A DNA stretch of 64,000 bases from Streptomyces luteolifulvus (GCF_008806595.1 NZ_VZRB01000020.1:62001-126000); one strand, 5' to 3'; counted from the first letter of the stretch, positions 34,947 through 43,562 are shown. Program-made: numbers and translations. Notes: generated by a model from the sequence alone, not told the origin.

Positions 34947-35020
34947 TCGGGGTGGCGGGATTTGAACCCACGACCTCTTCGTCCCGAACGAAGCGCGCTG
35001 CCAAGCTGCGCCACACCCCG
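34947..35020 (-). tRNA. tRNA-Pro (anticodon CGG)
   Basis: 74 nt including the discriminator base. The acceptor stem CGGGGTG pairs with CACCCCG. The D arm contains AGCTTGGCAGC, the anticodon stem CTTCG/CGAAG encloses the loop TTCGGGA giving anticodon CGG (codon CCG), and the T arm contains GGTTCAAATCC. CCA is not encoded. Its 3' end faces the integrase relic, as expected when an integrative element has used the tRNA 3' end as attB; pSAM2-type elements use tRNA-Pro. Confidence 0.95.
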
Positions 35021-35054
35021 ATTGTCGCTGCTCGTCGCGGCGACGTCGCTTACT

Positions 35055-35984
35055 TTAGCCCACTGGTGGCTGGAGACGAAATCCGGTTTTCGTGCCGTGG
35101 TGGCGGGGGTTCGGGCGGATGTGGTCGATGGCCACGAGGAGGGCTGCCAGGGCGTAGAGGGAGAGGCCCAGGAGGAGTGCGTTGCCGAGAACGCTCTTGT
35201 AGCCGTGGTGGTCCACGTCGAGGAGCGGGTACAGGTAGCGGCCCGGTGGGCCGGGTGCGATCAGTTCGCCGCGGGCCAGGGAGAACGCCAGGTAGGCCAG
35301 GGGGTAGAGCAGCCACGTCGGGGCCTGGCGCAGGTGCAGATGGCCGGGGGAGGTCAGGAGCAGCCAGTCCAGCGCCGCCGCGATCGGGGTCACCGTGTGG
35401 AGGATCTGGGCCGAGATCGCCTGCCAGCCCGTCGGGTCTGTCGTGCCGCCCGCGAGGGAGAGAGGGCTCGCTGCGTCGGTCAGTAGTAGGTGGTGGGCCA
35501 GGCCCGTGATGAGGGCGTAGAGCAGTGCGGCCCCGGTCACTAGTGGTGGCAGGGGGCGGCGGGCCGTCCAGGCTCGGCGGGCCGACGCCGCGAGGACCAG
35601 GGCCAGGAGGATGTTGCTCTGGATCGCGAAGTCGCTCAGGACCCGGACCGCGCTGCCGAGGACCAGGTCGATCGTCACGGCCGCGGCTGCCGCCAGCGCG
35701 ACCAGGAGGCGGTACGCGGCCACCCCTGGGCGGCGTGCCGGCGCCACCACCGCCGAGGCGGGCACGCGGGAGGGGAGCAGTGCGGCCCTACCCGGGACCG
35801 CGGGGAGCCCCGGGATGTCCCTGGGTATCGGGGGCGTAGGGGTCGTCGGGGGTAGCGGTGATATCCGGGATGTCGGACCCGCCGAGCCCGCCGGACCCGT
35901 CGAGGGTGTCGGACCCGCCGGACCCATCGAGGATGTCGGACCCGTCGGACCCGTCGGGGGTGTCTGCCGTATCGGGGCGGTCAT
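35055..35984 (-). CDS. Pr6Pr family membrane protein
   Basis: 309 aa. An N-terminal 85-residue tail of Gly-Pro-Thr/Ser repeats (PTGPTGPTSSMGPAGPTPST) is encoded by a degenerate 12-18 bp tandem repeat at about 35,860-35,970. Six helices follow with the family traits ALITGLAHHLLL, HTVTPIAAALDWLLL and RYLYPLLDVDHHGY. Function unknown; relatives are annotated as FAR-17a/AIG1-like. ATG 35984 begins the repeat tail; a later start just before the helices cannot be excluded. It lies 34 nt from the tRNA-Pro 5' end. Confidence 0.85.
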   Translation of the reverse strand: MTAPIRQTPPTGPTGPTSSMGPAGPTPSTGPAGSAGPTSRISPLPPTTPTPPIPRDIPGLPAVPGRAALLPSRVPASAVVAPARRPGVAAYRLLVALAAAAAVTIDLVLGSAVRVLSDFAIQSNILLALVLAASARRAWTARRPLPPLVTGAALLYALITGLAHHLLLTDAASPLSLAGGTTDPTGWQAISAQILHTVTPIAAALDWLLLTSPGHLHLRQAPTWLLYPLAYLAFSLARGELIAPGPPGRYLYPLLDVDHHGYKSVLGNALLLGLSLYALAALLVAIDHIRPNPRHHGTKTGFRLQPPVG

Positions 35985-36051
35985 GCCCTCACGCTAGGCA
36001 AGGGTGACAAAACGGGCGATGTGGGAGGGCTGGGTGGGTTATGGCGCGCGT

Positions 36052-36105
36052 CTACTCCCGGCCCACCAGCGTCAGCAGCTACTCCCGGCCCACCAGCGTC
36101 AGCAG
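36052..36105. repeat. 27-bp perfect tandem duplication spanning the metallophosphoesterase stop codon
   Basis: Two identical 27-bp copies (36052-36078 and 36079-36105) begin CTACTCCCGGCCCACCAG. The upper copy encodes the last eight residues LLTLVGRE and the TAG stop; the second copy is an untranslated duplicate downstream of the stop. Protein length is unaffected, so it looks like recent slippage. Confidence 0.95.
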
Positions 36106-37005
36106 CGTCGCCTCCGGTGGGCAGGCGAACCGTACGGGCGTGTACTTGTTCGTTCCGCAGCCTGCCGATACGTGCAGGTACGACGTACGGCCCTCCGCCG
36201 TGTGCGTGGACAGGCCCTTCACTCGGTCCGTGTCCAGGTCGCAGTTGGTGACCAGCGCGCCGTAGAAGGGGATGCACAGCTGGCCGCCGTGGGTGTGGCC
36301 GGCCAGGACCATGGGGTAGCCGTCGGCGGTGAAGGCGTCCAGGCTGCGCAGATACGGGGCGTGCACCACGCCCATCGTGAAGTCCGCGTCGCTCGACGGA
36401 CCGCCGGCCACCTGCTCGTAGCGGTCCCGTTTGATGTGCGGGTCGTCCAGGCCCGTCAGCTCCAGGGACATGCCCTCGATCTTCAGCCTGCCCCGCGTGT
36501 TGGTCAGGTTCAGCCAGCCCGCGCTGTCGAAGCCGTCCCGCAGGTCCTCCCACGGGTTGTGGATCACGCCCACGGCGGGCGGATTGCCGTTCAGGCCGTG
36601 CTTGTCGCGAACCTTCTCCAGCAGGTAGCGGGCCGGGTTGCGCAGCATGGGGCCGTAGTAGTCGTTGGAGCCGAAGACGTACGCACCGGGGAACTCCATC
36701 AGGGGGCCCAGCGCGTCCATGACCTCCGGGACGCCCTCCGGGTCGGAGAGGTTGTCGCCCGTGTTGATCACGAAGTCGGGGCGCAGCCCGGCCAGCGAGC
36801 GCAGCCAGCGCTGCTTCTTGCGCTGCCCGCCGACCATGTGGATGTCGGAGACCTGCAGCACGCGCAGGGGGCGCATTCCGGCGGGGAGGACGGGGACCGT
36901 CACCCGCCGCAGCCGGAACGAGCGGGCTTCAAAACCCGCCGCGTACACCAGACCGGCGGCACCGGCCGCCGCGAGGGACAGGGGTACTCGGTATCGCGCG
37001 CGCAT
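36079..37005 (-). CDS. membrane-associated metallophosphoesterase
   Basis: 308 aa. An N-terminal hydrophobic helix (SLAAAGAAGLVYAAG) anchors a calcineurin-like phosphoesterase: VLQVSDIHMVGGQRKK (motif I), INTGDNLSD (II), VFGSNDYYGP (III, normally GNHD; here N-D is retained), VVHAPY and AGHTHGGQLCIPF (IV/V). It probably acts on a membrane-proximal phosphodiester; substrate unknown. It opens the block matching M. tuberculosis from Rv3683 downward, next to PBP and WhiB genes. ATG 37005 is the start. Confidence 0.92.
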   Translation of the reverse strand: MRARYRVPLSLAAAGAAGLVYAAGFEARSFRLRRVTVPVLPAGMRPLRVLQVSDIHMVGGQRKKQRWLRSLAGLRPDFVINTGDNLSDPEGVPEVMDALGPLMEFPGAYVFGSNDYYGPMLRNPARYLLEKVRDKHGLNGNPPAVGVIHNPWEDLRDGFDSAGWLNLTNTRGRLKIEGMSLELTGLDDPHIKRDRYEQVAGGPSSDADFTMGVVHAPYLRSLDAFTADGYPMVLAGHTHGGQLCIPFYGALVTNCDLDTDRVKGLSTHTAEGRTSYLHVSAGCGTNKYTPVRFACPPEATLLTLVGRE

Positions 37006-37099
37006 ACGTCCATCGTGTCAGACCCTGGCAGTGCCCCGTGCCTCACGGTCCCCTAAATCAACGGGCGTCGGGCCGTCCACACCTGCGACAATCAAACCC

Positions 37100-37564
37100 A
37101 TGACCACGCTCAAGTCGAAGCTTCAGGAAGACCTCAACGCCGCGATCAAGGAGCGCGACGAGCTCCGCTCCTCGACGCTCCGGCTGACGCTCGCCGCGAT
37201 CACCAAGGAGGAGGTCGCGGGCAAGGAGAAGCGCGAGCTCTCCGACGACGAGGTCCTCAAGGTGATCACCAAGGAGGCGAAGAAGCGCCGTGAGGCCGCG
37301 GACGCCTTTGCGCAGGGTGGTCGGGCCGAGTCGGCCGAGCGGGAGAAGGCGGAGGGTGAGGTCCTTGCCGCGTACCTGCCCAAGCAGCTCAGCGACGAGG
37401 AGCTGAACGGCATCGTCGCCCAGGCCGTCGAGGAGGCGAAGGCGGCCGGTGCGGAGGGGCCGCGTGCCATGGGTGCGGTCATGAAGATCGTGAACCCGAA
37501 GGTGGCCGGCCAGGCGGAGGGCGGCAGGGTCGCGGCGGTGGTCAAGAAGCTCCTGGCCGGCTGA
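37100..37564 (+). CDS. GatB/YqeY domain-containing protein
   Basis: 154 aa. It shows the full YqeY pattern: LKSKLQEDLNAAIKERDELRSSTLRLTLAAITKEEV, DDEVLKVITKEAKKRREAADAFAQGGR, EREKAEGEVLAAYLPKQLSDEEL and MGAVMKIVNPKVAGQAEGGRVAAVVKKLL. It resembles the tail domain of GatB amidotransferase and may bind tRNA, but standalone members have no known reaction. ATG 37100 lacks an obvious RBS and may be near-leaderless. It diverges from the phosphoesterase. Confidence 0.92.
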   Translation: MTTLKSKLQEDLNAAIKERDELRSSTLRLTLAAITKEEVAGKEKRELSDDEVLKVITKEAKKRREAADAFAQGGRAESAEREKAEGEVLAAYLPKQLSDEELNGIVAQAVEEAKAAGAEGPRAMGAVMKIVNPKVAGQAEGGRVAAVVKKLLAG

Positions 37565-37610
37565 CGACCGACACCGACCGCGACCGATACCGGCACCACA
37601 AAGGCAATCG

Positions 37611-37702
37611 CACCGGCCACCACAAGGCCATTGCACCGGCCACCCCAAGGGATTCGCACCGGCCACCCCAAGGGGATCGCACCGGCCACCCCAAGGCAAT
37701 CG
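37611..37702. repeat. four 23-bp tandem units downstream of yqeY
   Basis: The unit CACCGGCCACCCCAAGGG plus ATTCG or a variant recurs at 37611, 37634, 37657 and 37680, with a fifth decayed copy before it. No open frame runs through it and there are no unique spacers. It sits between the yqeY stop and the convergent-gene terminator. Confidence 0.9.
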
Positions 37703-37704
37703 GC

Positions 37705-37747
37705 CCCTTTCCCCTCGTACGACAGAGATCCGTACGAGGGGAAAGGG
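37705..37747. terminator. long bidirectional terminator between yqeY and the PBP gene
   Basis: CCCTTTCCCCTCGTACG (37705-37721) pairs perfectly over 17 bp with CGTACGAGGGGAAAGGG (37731-37747), loop ACAGAGATC. The stem extends by CGG/CCG with one bulged C. The two genes converge here. Confidence 0.9.
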
Positions 37748-37769
37748 CCGTTCCCGTCCTCAGCCGGCG

Positions 37770-39998
37770 TCAGCCGCGCCCGCGGCCCCCGTTCCCGTTC
37801 CCGCCGTTGGTCAGCCCCTCGAAGAGGTTCTCCGGGATCGAGAACGTGGGGTCGGGGAAGGGCCCGCCGTTGCCGCGGCCGTCCCCGTTGCCGTTGTCGT
37901 CGTCGCCCTTGTCCTTGTCCTTGTCGCGGCCGTCCGGGATGTCGATCAGGTTGAAGGACTCGACGCGCTTGCCCGCGAGGGCTCCGGACATCGCGTCCTT
38001 CCAGATCGGGCCCGGGACCTGGCCGCCGTAGACGAGCGGGTGGTAGACGCCGCCGATCGAGATGTTGGTCATCTTGACCTTCTGGGTGGCGCTGCCGACC
38101 CAGACGGCGCCCGACATGTTCGGCGTGTAGCCGACGAACCAGGCGTTCCTGCGCTCGTCCGTCGTACCCGTCTTACCGGCGCTCTCGCGGTCGCTGAGGC
38201 CGGCCTGCTGACCGGTACCGGAGTCGACCACACCGCGCAGCAGGGTGTTGACGGTGTCCGCGGTCGTCTCGCTCATCGCCCGCGAGCAGGTCGACTTCGG
38301 CACCTCCAGCGACTTCTGCTCGTCGGCGACCTTCTGCGTGATCGACTCGATGGCGATCGGGGTGCAGTACATGCCGCGGGAGGCGAAGGCGGCGTACGCG
38401 CTCGCCATCGTCAGCGGGGACAGGCCCACCGAGCCGAGGGCGATGGCCGGCCGCTCCGGCAGTTTCTCGCCGTTGCCCTGCCTGACCTGGAGCTTGTCGG
38501 TCATGTTCACGACGGGGCAGAGGCCGATGTCGGAGATCATCTGCACGAAGTAGGTGTTGACCGACTTGGCCATGGCCTCCTTCAGCCGGTACGGCCCGAC
38601 CTCCTCCTCGCTCTCGTTCTCGACGGTCGCGCCGTCCTGGTTGGTCCATGGAGCGCTGCCGCAGGTCTGGACGGGGCTCGGGTACGGCATCTTGTACGGC
38701 GATTCGTACTCCTGGGTCGGCGGCCGGCCCTCTTCCAGCGCGGCCGCGGCCACGTACGGCTTGAACGTCGATCCGGTCGGGAAGCCGAAGTTGGAGCCGC
38801 CCATCGAGGCGTCGACCGAGTAGTTGTACTCGGTCTCGTTCTTGCCGTAGCCGTACGGCTTCGACTGGCCCATCGCGACGACCTTGCCGGTGCCGGGCTC
38901 GACCAGTGTGGCCGCCGCGGCGACCTTGTCGGACTTGTAGACGTGGCTCTTGATCGACGCCTGCACCGATTCCTGCGCCTGCGGGTCGAGGGTCGTCGTG
39001 ATCGTCAGGCCGCCCTGGTTCCAGATCTTCGCCCGGGCCTCCTTGGTCTTGCCGAAGACCGGGTCGCTGAGGAAGACCTTCTCGACGTACTTGCAGAAGA
39101 AACTGGCGCCCTTGACCGCGGTGATGCAGCCGTTCTTCGGTTTGCTCACCTTCAGGCCGAGCGGCTTCTCCTTGGCCTTGTCGGCCTCCGCCTGGGAGAT
39201 GTCACCGACCTCGGCCATGCGCTGGAGAACGGTGTTGCGCCGCTTGGTGGCCTCGGTCTCGTCGTTGACCGGGTCGTAGCGGCTCGGGGACTGCACGATG
39301 CCGGCGAGCAGCGCCGACTCCTGGACGTTCAGGTCCTTGGCGTGCTTGGAGAAGTAGCGCTGGGCGGCGGCCTCGATGCCGTAGGCCTGCTGACCGAAGA
39401 ACGTGATGTTCAGGTAGTTCTCGAGGATCTTCTTCTTGCCGAGTTCCTCTTCGACCTGGATCGCGTACTTCAGTTCCTTGATCTTGCGGCCGAGCGTCTG
39501 CTGGGTGGCCTGGGCGACCTTCGTCGGGTCGTCGCCGGCCTCCTCGACGAAGACGTTCTTCACGTACTGCTGGGTGAGCGTGGAGGCGCCCTGGGACACC
39601 CCTCCGCTCTGGGCGTTCTTGTTGAGCGCGCGCAGGACGCCCTTCAGGTCGATCGCGCCGTGCTGGTAGAAGCGCGAGTCCTCGATCGCGACGATCGCCT
39701 TCTGCATGTACGGCGAGATGTCCTTGAGCTGGACCACCGTGCGGTCGCGCGAGTAGACCGTGGCGATCTGGTTGCCCTCGCTGTCCAGGATCGTGGTGCG
39801 CTGGCTCAGCGGGGGGCGCTTCAGATTGGCCGGGATCTCGTCGAAGCCCTCGACCGAGCCCTTGGCCGCGAGACCGAGCGCACCGGCCGCGGGCAGCGCG
39901 ATGCCGGCCATCACGGCTCCCGCGAGCACACTGACACCGAGGAACTTGGCGGCCTGCTGTGTTGTCGACAGACCGCCGCCCGAGCGCTTGTTTGGCAT
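37770..39998 (-). CDS. class A penicillin-binding protein (PonA2-like)
   Basis: 742 aa. A short cytoplasmic tail and one helix (SVLAGAVMAGIALPAAGALGLA) lead to the GT51 glycosyltransferase with EDSRFYQHGAID (about residue 107) and GASTLTQQYVKNVF. The transpeptidase has TGSTFKPYVAA (active Ser about 404), AKSVNTYF and AGKTGTTDERRNAWFVG. The tail is Asp/Asn/Gly-rich (DKDKDKGDDDNGNGDGRGN). Mycobacterial PonA2, in the same gene order, carries a C-terminal PASTA domain that is absent here. It diverges from wblA. Confidence 0.95.
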   Translation of the reverse strand: MPNKRSGGGLSTTQQAAKFLGVSVLAGAVMAGIALPAAGALGLAAKGSVEGFDEIPANLKRPPLSQRTTILDSEGNQIATVYSRDRTVVQLKDISPYMQKAIVAIEDSRFYQHGAIDLKGVLRALNKNAQSGGVSQGASTLTQQYVKNVFVEEAGDDPTKVAQATQQTLGRKIKELKYAIQVEEELGKKKILENYLNITFFGQQAYGIEAAAQRYFSKHAKDLNVQESALLAGIVQSPSRYDPVNDETEATKRRNTVLQRMAEVGDISQAEADKAKEKPLGLKVSKPKNGCITAVKGASFFCKYVEKVFLSDPVFGKTKEARAKIWNQGGLTITTTLDPQAQESVQASIKSHVYKSDKVAAAATLVEPGTGKVVAMGQSKPYGYGKNETEYNYSVDASMGGSNFGFPTGSTFKPYVAAAALEEGRPPTQEYESPYKMPYPSPVQTCGSAPWTNQDGATVENESEEEVGPYRLKEAMAKSVNTYFVQMISDIGLCPVVNMTDKLQVRQGNGEKLPERPAIALGSVGLSPLTMASAYAAFASRGMYCTPIAIESITQKVADEQKSLEVPKSTCSRAMSETTADTVNTLLRGVVDSGTGQQAGLSDRESAGKTGTTDERRNAWFVGYTPNMSGAVWVGSATQKVKMTNISIGGVYHPLVYGGQVPGPIWKDAMSGALAGKRVESFNLIDIPDGRDKDKDKGDDDNGNGDGRGNGGPFPDPTFSIPENLFEGLTNGGNGNGGRGRG

Positions 39999-40553
39999 GG
40001 GGGCAGCCTAATCCGTGGTGGTGAACGTTCCGACGGAGCGCATGCTCCTCGGGATGTTCCTGGGATGTTCCCGAGATCCTTCGAGTGCCGGATCGTGACA
40101 TCCCGGGGCAAATTCTCGGGCGCCCTACTTGACGGCACGGCAAAGTGAGGTGTCGAGGTTCTCATTCGCCGGACACGCGTACAGGCATTGGCCTAAGCTG
40201 CACTCAACTGTCACAGCAGTAGTGCCACGTATCTATACGTCCGGCGACCCCGAATCGTTCCGGTCGTACCCCGACCTTTTTTGGTGGGGGCGTGTCCGAA
40301 TCCGCCTTGTGTGTCACTCGGCGCCCGTTGTGACTCAACTGAACTGTCCCCGTTTGCCGGGGAGGTTACATATGTCGCCAGCTCACTCCCCCGGGTGATC
40401 TGCCGCTTACGCATAGTCCGTTCGGGCCATTCAAGATTGGGCCCGAAGGGGGTGTTGCGCTGTGCCCGCCTTCCGTAACGTCCTCAACTGGCGGCGGTGA
40501 ATATGCCGCTGCCGCCGTGGGGGAGCCTCGATTCGGGAGAGGACGGCGCCGGT
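39999..40553. other. 555-bp divergent intergenic region between the PBP and wblA
   Basis: There is no credible gene. It contains tandem GGGATGTTCC motifs inside a longer dyad CTCGGGA ... TCCCGAG (about 40,050-40,077), an AT-rich patch (CGACCTTTTTTGG, about 40,271) and near its end CATAGTCCG. It must hold the promoters of both genes and a long wblA leader; a regulated developmental promoter with several binding sites would fit. Confidence 0.6.
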
Positions 40554-40892
40554 ATGGGCTGGGTAACCGACTGGAGTGCGCAGGCGGCCTGCCGCACTAC
40601 CGATCCGGATGAACTGTTCGTTCAGGGAGCAGCGCAGAACAGGGCCAAGGCGGTGTGCACCGGATGTCCGGTACGCACCGAATGTCTGGCCGATGCGCTC
40701 GACAACCGCGTCGAGTTCGGCGTGTGGGGAGGCATGACGGAGCGGGAGCGCCGCGCCCTGCTGCGCAGGCGGCCGACCGTCACCTCGTGGCGTCGGCTGC
40801 TCGAGACCGCACGTACCGAGTACGAGCGCGGGGTGGGCATCCTGCCCCTCGACGACGACGAGGTGTACGAGAACTACGCAGCGGTGGGCTGA
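40554..40892 (+). CDS. wblA: WhiB-family iron-sulfur regulator WblA
   Basis: 112 aa. The four cluster cysteines are Cys13, Cys35, Cys38 and Cys44 (CRTT, CTGCPVRTEC), followed by the FGVWGG turn and the basic ERERRALLRRRP DNA-contact region. Streptomyces WblA binds [4Fe-4S], helps start sporulation and represses antibiotic genes; M. tuberculosis WhiB4 sits at the same place. ATG 40554 gives the 112-aa form I recall for S. coelicolor; in-frame starts at 40497 and 40503 would add 19 or 17 residues. Confidence 0.93.
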   Translation: MGWVTDWSAQAACRTTDPDELFVQGAAQNRAKAVCTGCPVRTECLADALDNRVEFGVWGGMTERERRALLRRRPTVTSWRRLLETARTEYERGVGILPLDDDEVYENYAAVG

Positions 40893-40933
40893 GGGGGGCC
40901 CTCGGCCCGGCTTCGGCTCGGTTTCGGCTCGGT

Positions 40934-42277
40934 TCAGCCGTCGGCCGCCCCGGGCAGCTCCGGCCGCCCGGCCGCCAGCCGGTTTCCGATGTCCCGCAGC
41001 CCCGCGAGGTCGTGTACGTCGCCGGGCAGCGCGGCCACTTCGGCCACCGCCACCTCGGGGTGGAGTGCGGTGAAGCGGTCGCGCGTGCGCTGCTCACGGG
41101 AGAGCAGCTGCATACGCTCGGCATGCAGCCTCAGCAGGCTCGCGGTGAGTTGTTCCACGCTCCGGTCTGCGGTTCGGTCCATGGCGGGGGAGCCTGACCC
41201 GGACACCGGATCGGATGCGGGAGATTGTGAACTTCCGTACATGTCGGGGGAGTTACGAAGTCCAGCTTTCCCGCCGTCCTGATCGACAATGCGGGGCTCT
41301 TCAAGATTTTCCGCGGCCGCGAGTGCCCGCTCGGCCGACAGCCGGGCGGCGCCGCTGCCATGGACCCGGTTGAGCACCAGACCGGCGAGCGGCATGTCCT
41401 CGGCCGCCAGCCGCTCCACGAAGTACGCGGCCTCCCGCAGCGCGTCCCGCTCCGGCGCCGCGACGACCAGGAACGCCGTCCCGGGCGCCTGGAGCAGCTT
41501 GTACGTGGCGTCCGCGCGTGTGCGGAACCCGCCGAAGGTGGTGTCCATCGCGGCCACGAACGTCTGGACGTCCTTGAGGAGCTGTCCGCCGAGCAGCTTG
41601 CCGAGGGTGCCGGTCATCATCGACATCCCCACGTTCAGGAACTTCATCCCGGCCCGCCCGCCCAGCTTCGCCGGGGCCGTCAGCAGCCGGATCAGCCGCC
41701 CGTCCAGGAAGGACCCGAGCCGCTTGGGCGCGTCCAGGAAGTCGAGCGCCGAGCGGGACGGCGGCGTGTCGACGACGATCAGGTCCCACTCGTCCCGAGC
41801 GCGCAGCTGTCCCAGTTTCTCCATCGCCATGTACTCCTGCGTGCCCGCGAAGCCCGCCGAAAGCGACTGGTAGAAGGGGTTGTTCAGGATCGCGGCGGCC
41901 CGTTCGCCGTCCGCGTGCGCCTCGACGATCTCGTCGAAGGTGCGCTTCATGTCGAGCATCATGGCGTGCAGCTCGCCGGTCGCGGAGTCGTCGAGGCCCT
42001 TCACCCGGCGGGGGACGTTGTCCAGCGAGTCGATGCCCATCGACTGGGCGAGCCGGCGGGCCGGGTCGATGGTGAGGACCACCACCTTGCGGCCCCGCTC
42101 GGCGGCCCGCAGCCCCAGCGCCGCCGCGGTCGTGGTCTTGCCGACGCCGCCGGAGCCGCAGCACACCACGATGCGGGTCTTCGGGTCGTCGAGCAGCGGG
42201 TCCAGGTCGAGCGTGCGCGCGGGAGACAGATGCCGGGCGGCGTGGTCGTGCGCGTGGGCCGGTTCCGGACGGCTCAT
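40934..42277 (-). CDS. ArsA/Get3-like ATPase, second subunit of a pair
   Basis: 447 aa. P-loop CCGSGGVGKTTTAAALGL, switch DPARRLAQSMGID, and VVDTPPSRSALDFLDAP. It has a C-terminal extension of about 100 residues (MDRTADRSVEQLTASLLRLHAERMQLL ... PEVAVAEVAALPGDVHDLAGL) resembling the regulatory tail of the Rv3680-type protein. In mycobacteria the Rv3679-Rv3680 pair forms a Get3-like heterodimer. It is encoded 40 nt after its partner. True arsenite transport is unlikely because no arsB or ArsA metal-site Cys is seen. Confidence 0.88.
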   Translation of the reverse strand: MSRPEPAHAHDHAARHLSPARTLDLDPLLDDPKTRIVVCCGSGGVGKTTTAAALGLRAAERGRKVVVLTIDPARRLAQSMGIDSLDNVPRRVKGLDDSATGELHAMMLDMKRTFDEIVEAHADGERAAAILNNPFYQSLSAGFAGTQEYMAMEKLGQLRARDEWDLIVVDTPPSRSALDFLDAPKRLGSFLDGRLIRLLTAPAKLGGRAGMKFLNVGMSMMTGTLGKLLGGQLLKDVQTFVAAMDTTFGGFRTRADATYKLLQAPGTAFLVVAAPERDALREAAYFVERLAAEDMPLAGLVLNRVHGSGAARLSAERALAAAENLEEPRIVDQDGGKAGLRNSPDMYGSSQSPASDPVSGSGSPAMDRTADRSVEQLTASLLRLHAERMQLLSREQRTRDRFTALHPEVAVAEVAALPGDVHDLAGLRDIGNRLAAGRPELPGAADG

Positions 42278-42317
42278 GACATCCCCTGCTTCCGACTCTT
42301 CAACCCGTTCAACGACC

Positions 42318-43295
42318 TCATGACAGGTCCTGGTTCCGCAGCTCCGCGGCCAGTTCGTACAGGCCCGCCAGATCCATGCCCTCGGCGAGCAGCGGCAGTT
42401 CGTGCACGGGCAGGCCCAGCTCGCCGAGGACGGCCCGCTGTTCGTGCTCCAGCTCGTACCGCTCGGCGTACTCCCCGGCCTGCTGCACGAGCGGGTCCAC
42501 CAGCTTCTCGGCGTTCCCGCCGCGCCGGGCCCCGCCGAGCCCCGCCGTGGACAGCGACTTGGCGACGGCGGTGCGCGGAACGCTCCGTACGAGTTCCAGG
42601 TCGGCCGCGTCCAACACCTCGGGCCGGACCATGTTGACGATGATCCGCCCCACCGGCAGCCGTGCCGCCCGCAGCTCGGCGATCCCGTCCGCGGTCTCCT
42701 GGACGGGCATCTCCTCCAGCAGCGTCACCAGGTGCACGGCCGTCTCCGGGGACTTCAGCACCCGCATCACGGCCTGCGCCTGATTGTGTATCGGCCCGAT
42801 CTTCGCGAGCCCGGCGACCTCGTCATTGACGTTGAGGAACCGGGTGATGCGCCCGGTGGGCGGGGCGTCCATCACGACATAGTCGTAGGTGAAACGCCCC
42901 GACTTGTCCTTCCGGCGCACCGCCTCGCACGCCTTGCCCGTCAGGAGTACGTCTCTGAGCCCGGGCGCGATCGTGGTGGCGAAGTCGATCGCGCCTAGCT
43001 TTTTCAGGGCCCGTCCGGCGCCCCCCAGTTTGTAGAACATCTGGAGGTAGTCCAGAAGGGCCAGTTCGGGGTCTATGGCGAGGGCGTACACCTCCCCGCC
43101 CCCAGGAGCGACGGCGATCTTCCGCTCCTCGTAGGGCAGCGCTTCCGTTTCGAAGAGCTGCGCGATGCCCTGCCTGCCCTCGACCTCGACGAGAAGCGTC
43201 CGCTTCCCCTCGGTGGCCAGGGCCAGCGCGAGGGCTGCGGCGACCGTCGTCTTTCCGGTCCCGCCCTTGCCGCTGACGACCTGGAGCCTGCTCAC
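42318..43295 (-). CDS. ArsA/Get3-like ATPase, first subunit of a pair
   Basis: 325 aa. It starts straight at the P-loop: LQVVSGKGGTGKTTVAAALALALA, with VEVEGRQGIAQLFET and VVMDAPPTGRITRFLNV. It is the Rv3679-like partner, shorter at the C-terminus than the second ATPase. GTG 43295 is the only start ahead of the P-loop. It diverges from DUF4177-ridA and forms an operon with the second ATPase. Confidence 0.88.
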   Translation of the reverse strand: MSRLQVVSGKGGTGKTTVAAALALALATEGKRTLLVEVEGRQGIAQLFETEALPYEERKIAVAPGGGEVYALAIDPELALLDYLQMFYKLGGAGRALKKLGAIDFATTIAPGLRDVLLTGKACEAVRRKDKSGRFTYDYVVMDAPPTGRITRFLNVNDEVAGLAKIGPIHNQAQAVMRVLKSPETAVHLVTLLEEMPVQETADGIAELRAARLPVGRIIVNMVRPEVLDAADLELVRSVPRTAVAKSLSTAGLGGARRGGNAEKLVDPLVQQAGEYAERYELEHEQRAVLGELGLPVHELPLLAEGMDLAGLYELAAELRNQDLS

Positions 43296-43400
43296 GTCTT
43301 CGAGCCTAACCAGTCCGCGTCCGAGTCACGCGGGAGGCTGTGGACAACGCGGCTGCGGCCGGGCACGGAGCGGTCCGCGGCAGGGGCTAGAGTCGGCCAC

Positions 43401-43562
43401 ATGACCAAGTGGGAATACGCAACCGTGCCCCTGCTCGTGCACGCCACGAAGCAAATTCTGGACACCTGGGGCGAGGACGGCTGGGAGCTCGTCCAGGTCG
43501 TGCCCGGACCGAACAACCCCGAGCAGCTCGTGGCCTATCTGAAGCGGGAGAAGCAGGCATGA
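43401..43562 (+). CDS. small DUF4177 protein
   Basis: 53 aa, MTKWEYATVPLLVHATKQIL then DTWGEDGWELVQVV. The WEYATV ... WGEDGWELVQV pattern is DUF4177. It matches the tiny gene Rv3678A at the same place in mycobacteria. Its stop overlaps the RidA start by 4 nt (ATGA), so the two are coupled. Function unknown. Confidence 0.9.
   Translation: MTKWEYATVPLLVHATKQILDTWGEDGWELVQVVPGPNNPEQLVAYLKREKQA

Noticed and set aside
37611..37702. Regular 23-bp repeats considered as a CRISPR array
   Set aside because: Units are directly adjacent with no unique spacers, and no cas gene is nearby.
40497..40553. Longer wblA start at 40497
   Set aside because: The added residues are not part of the conserved WhiB protein; 40554 gives the known length. 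Kept only as an alternative.
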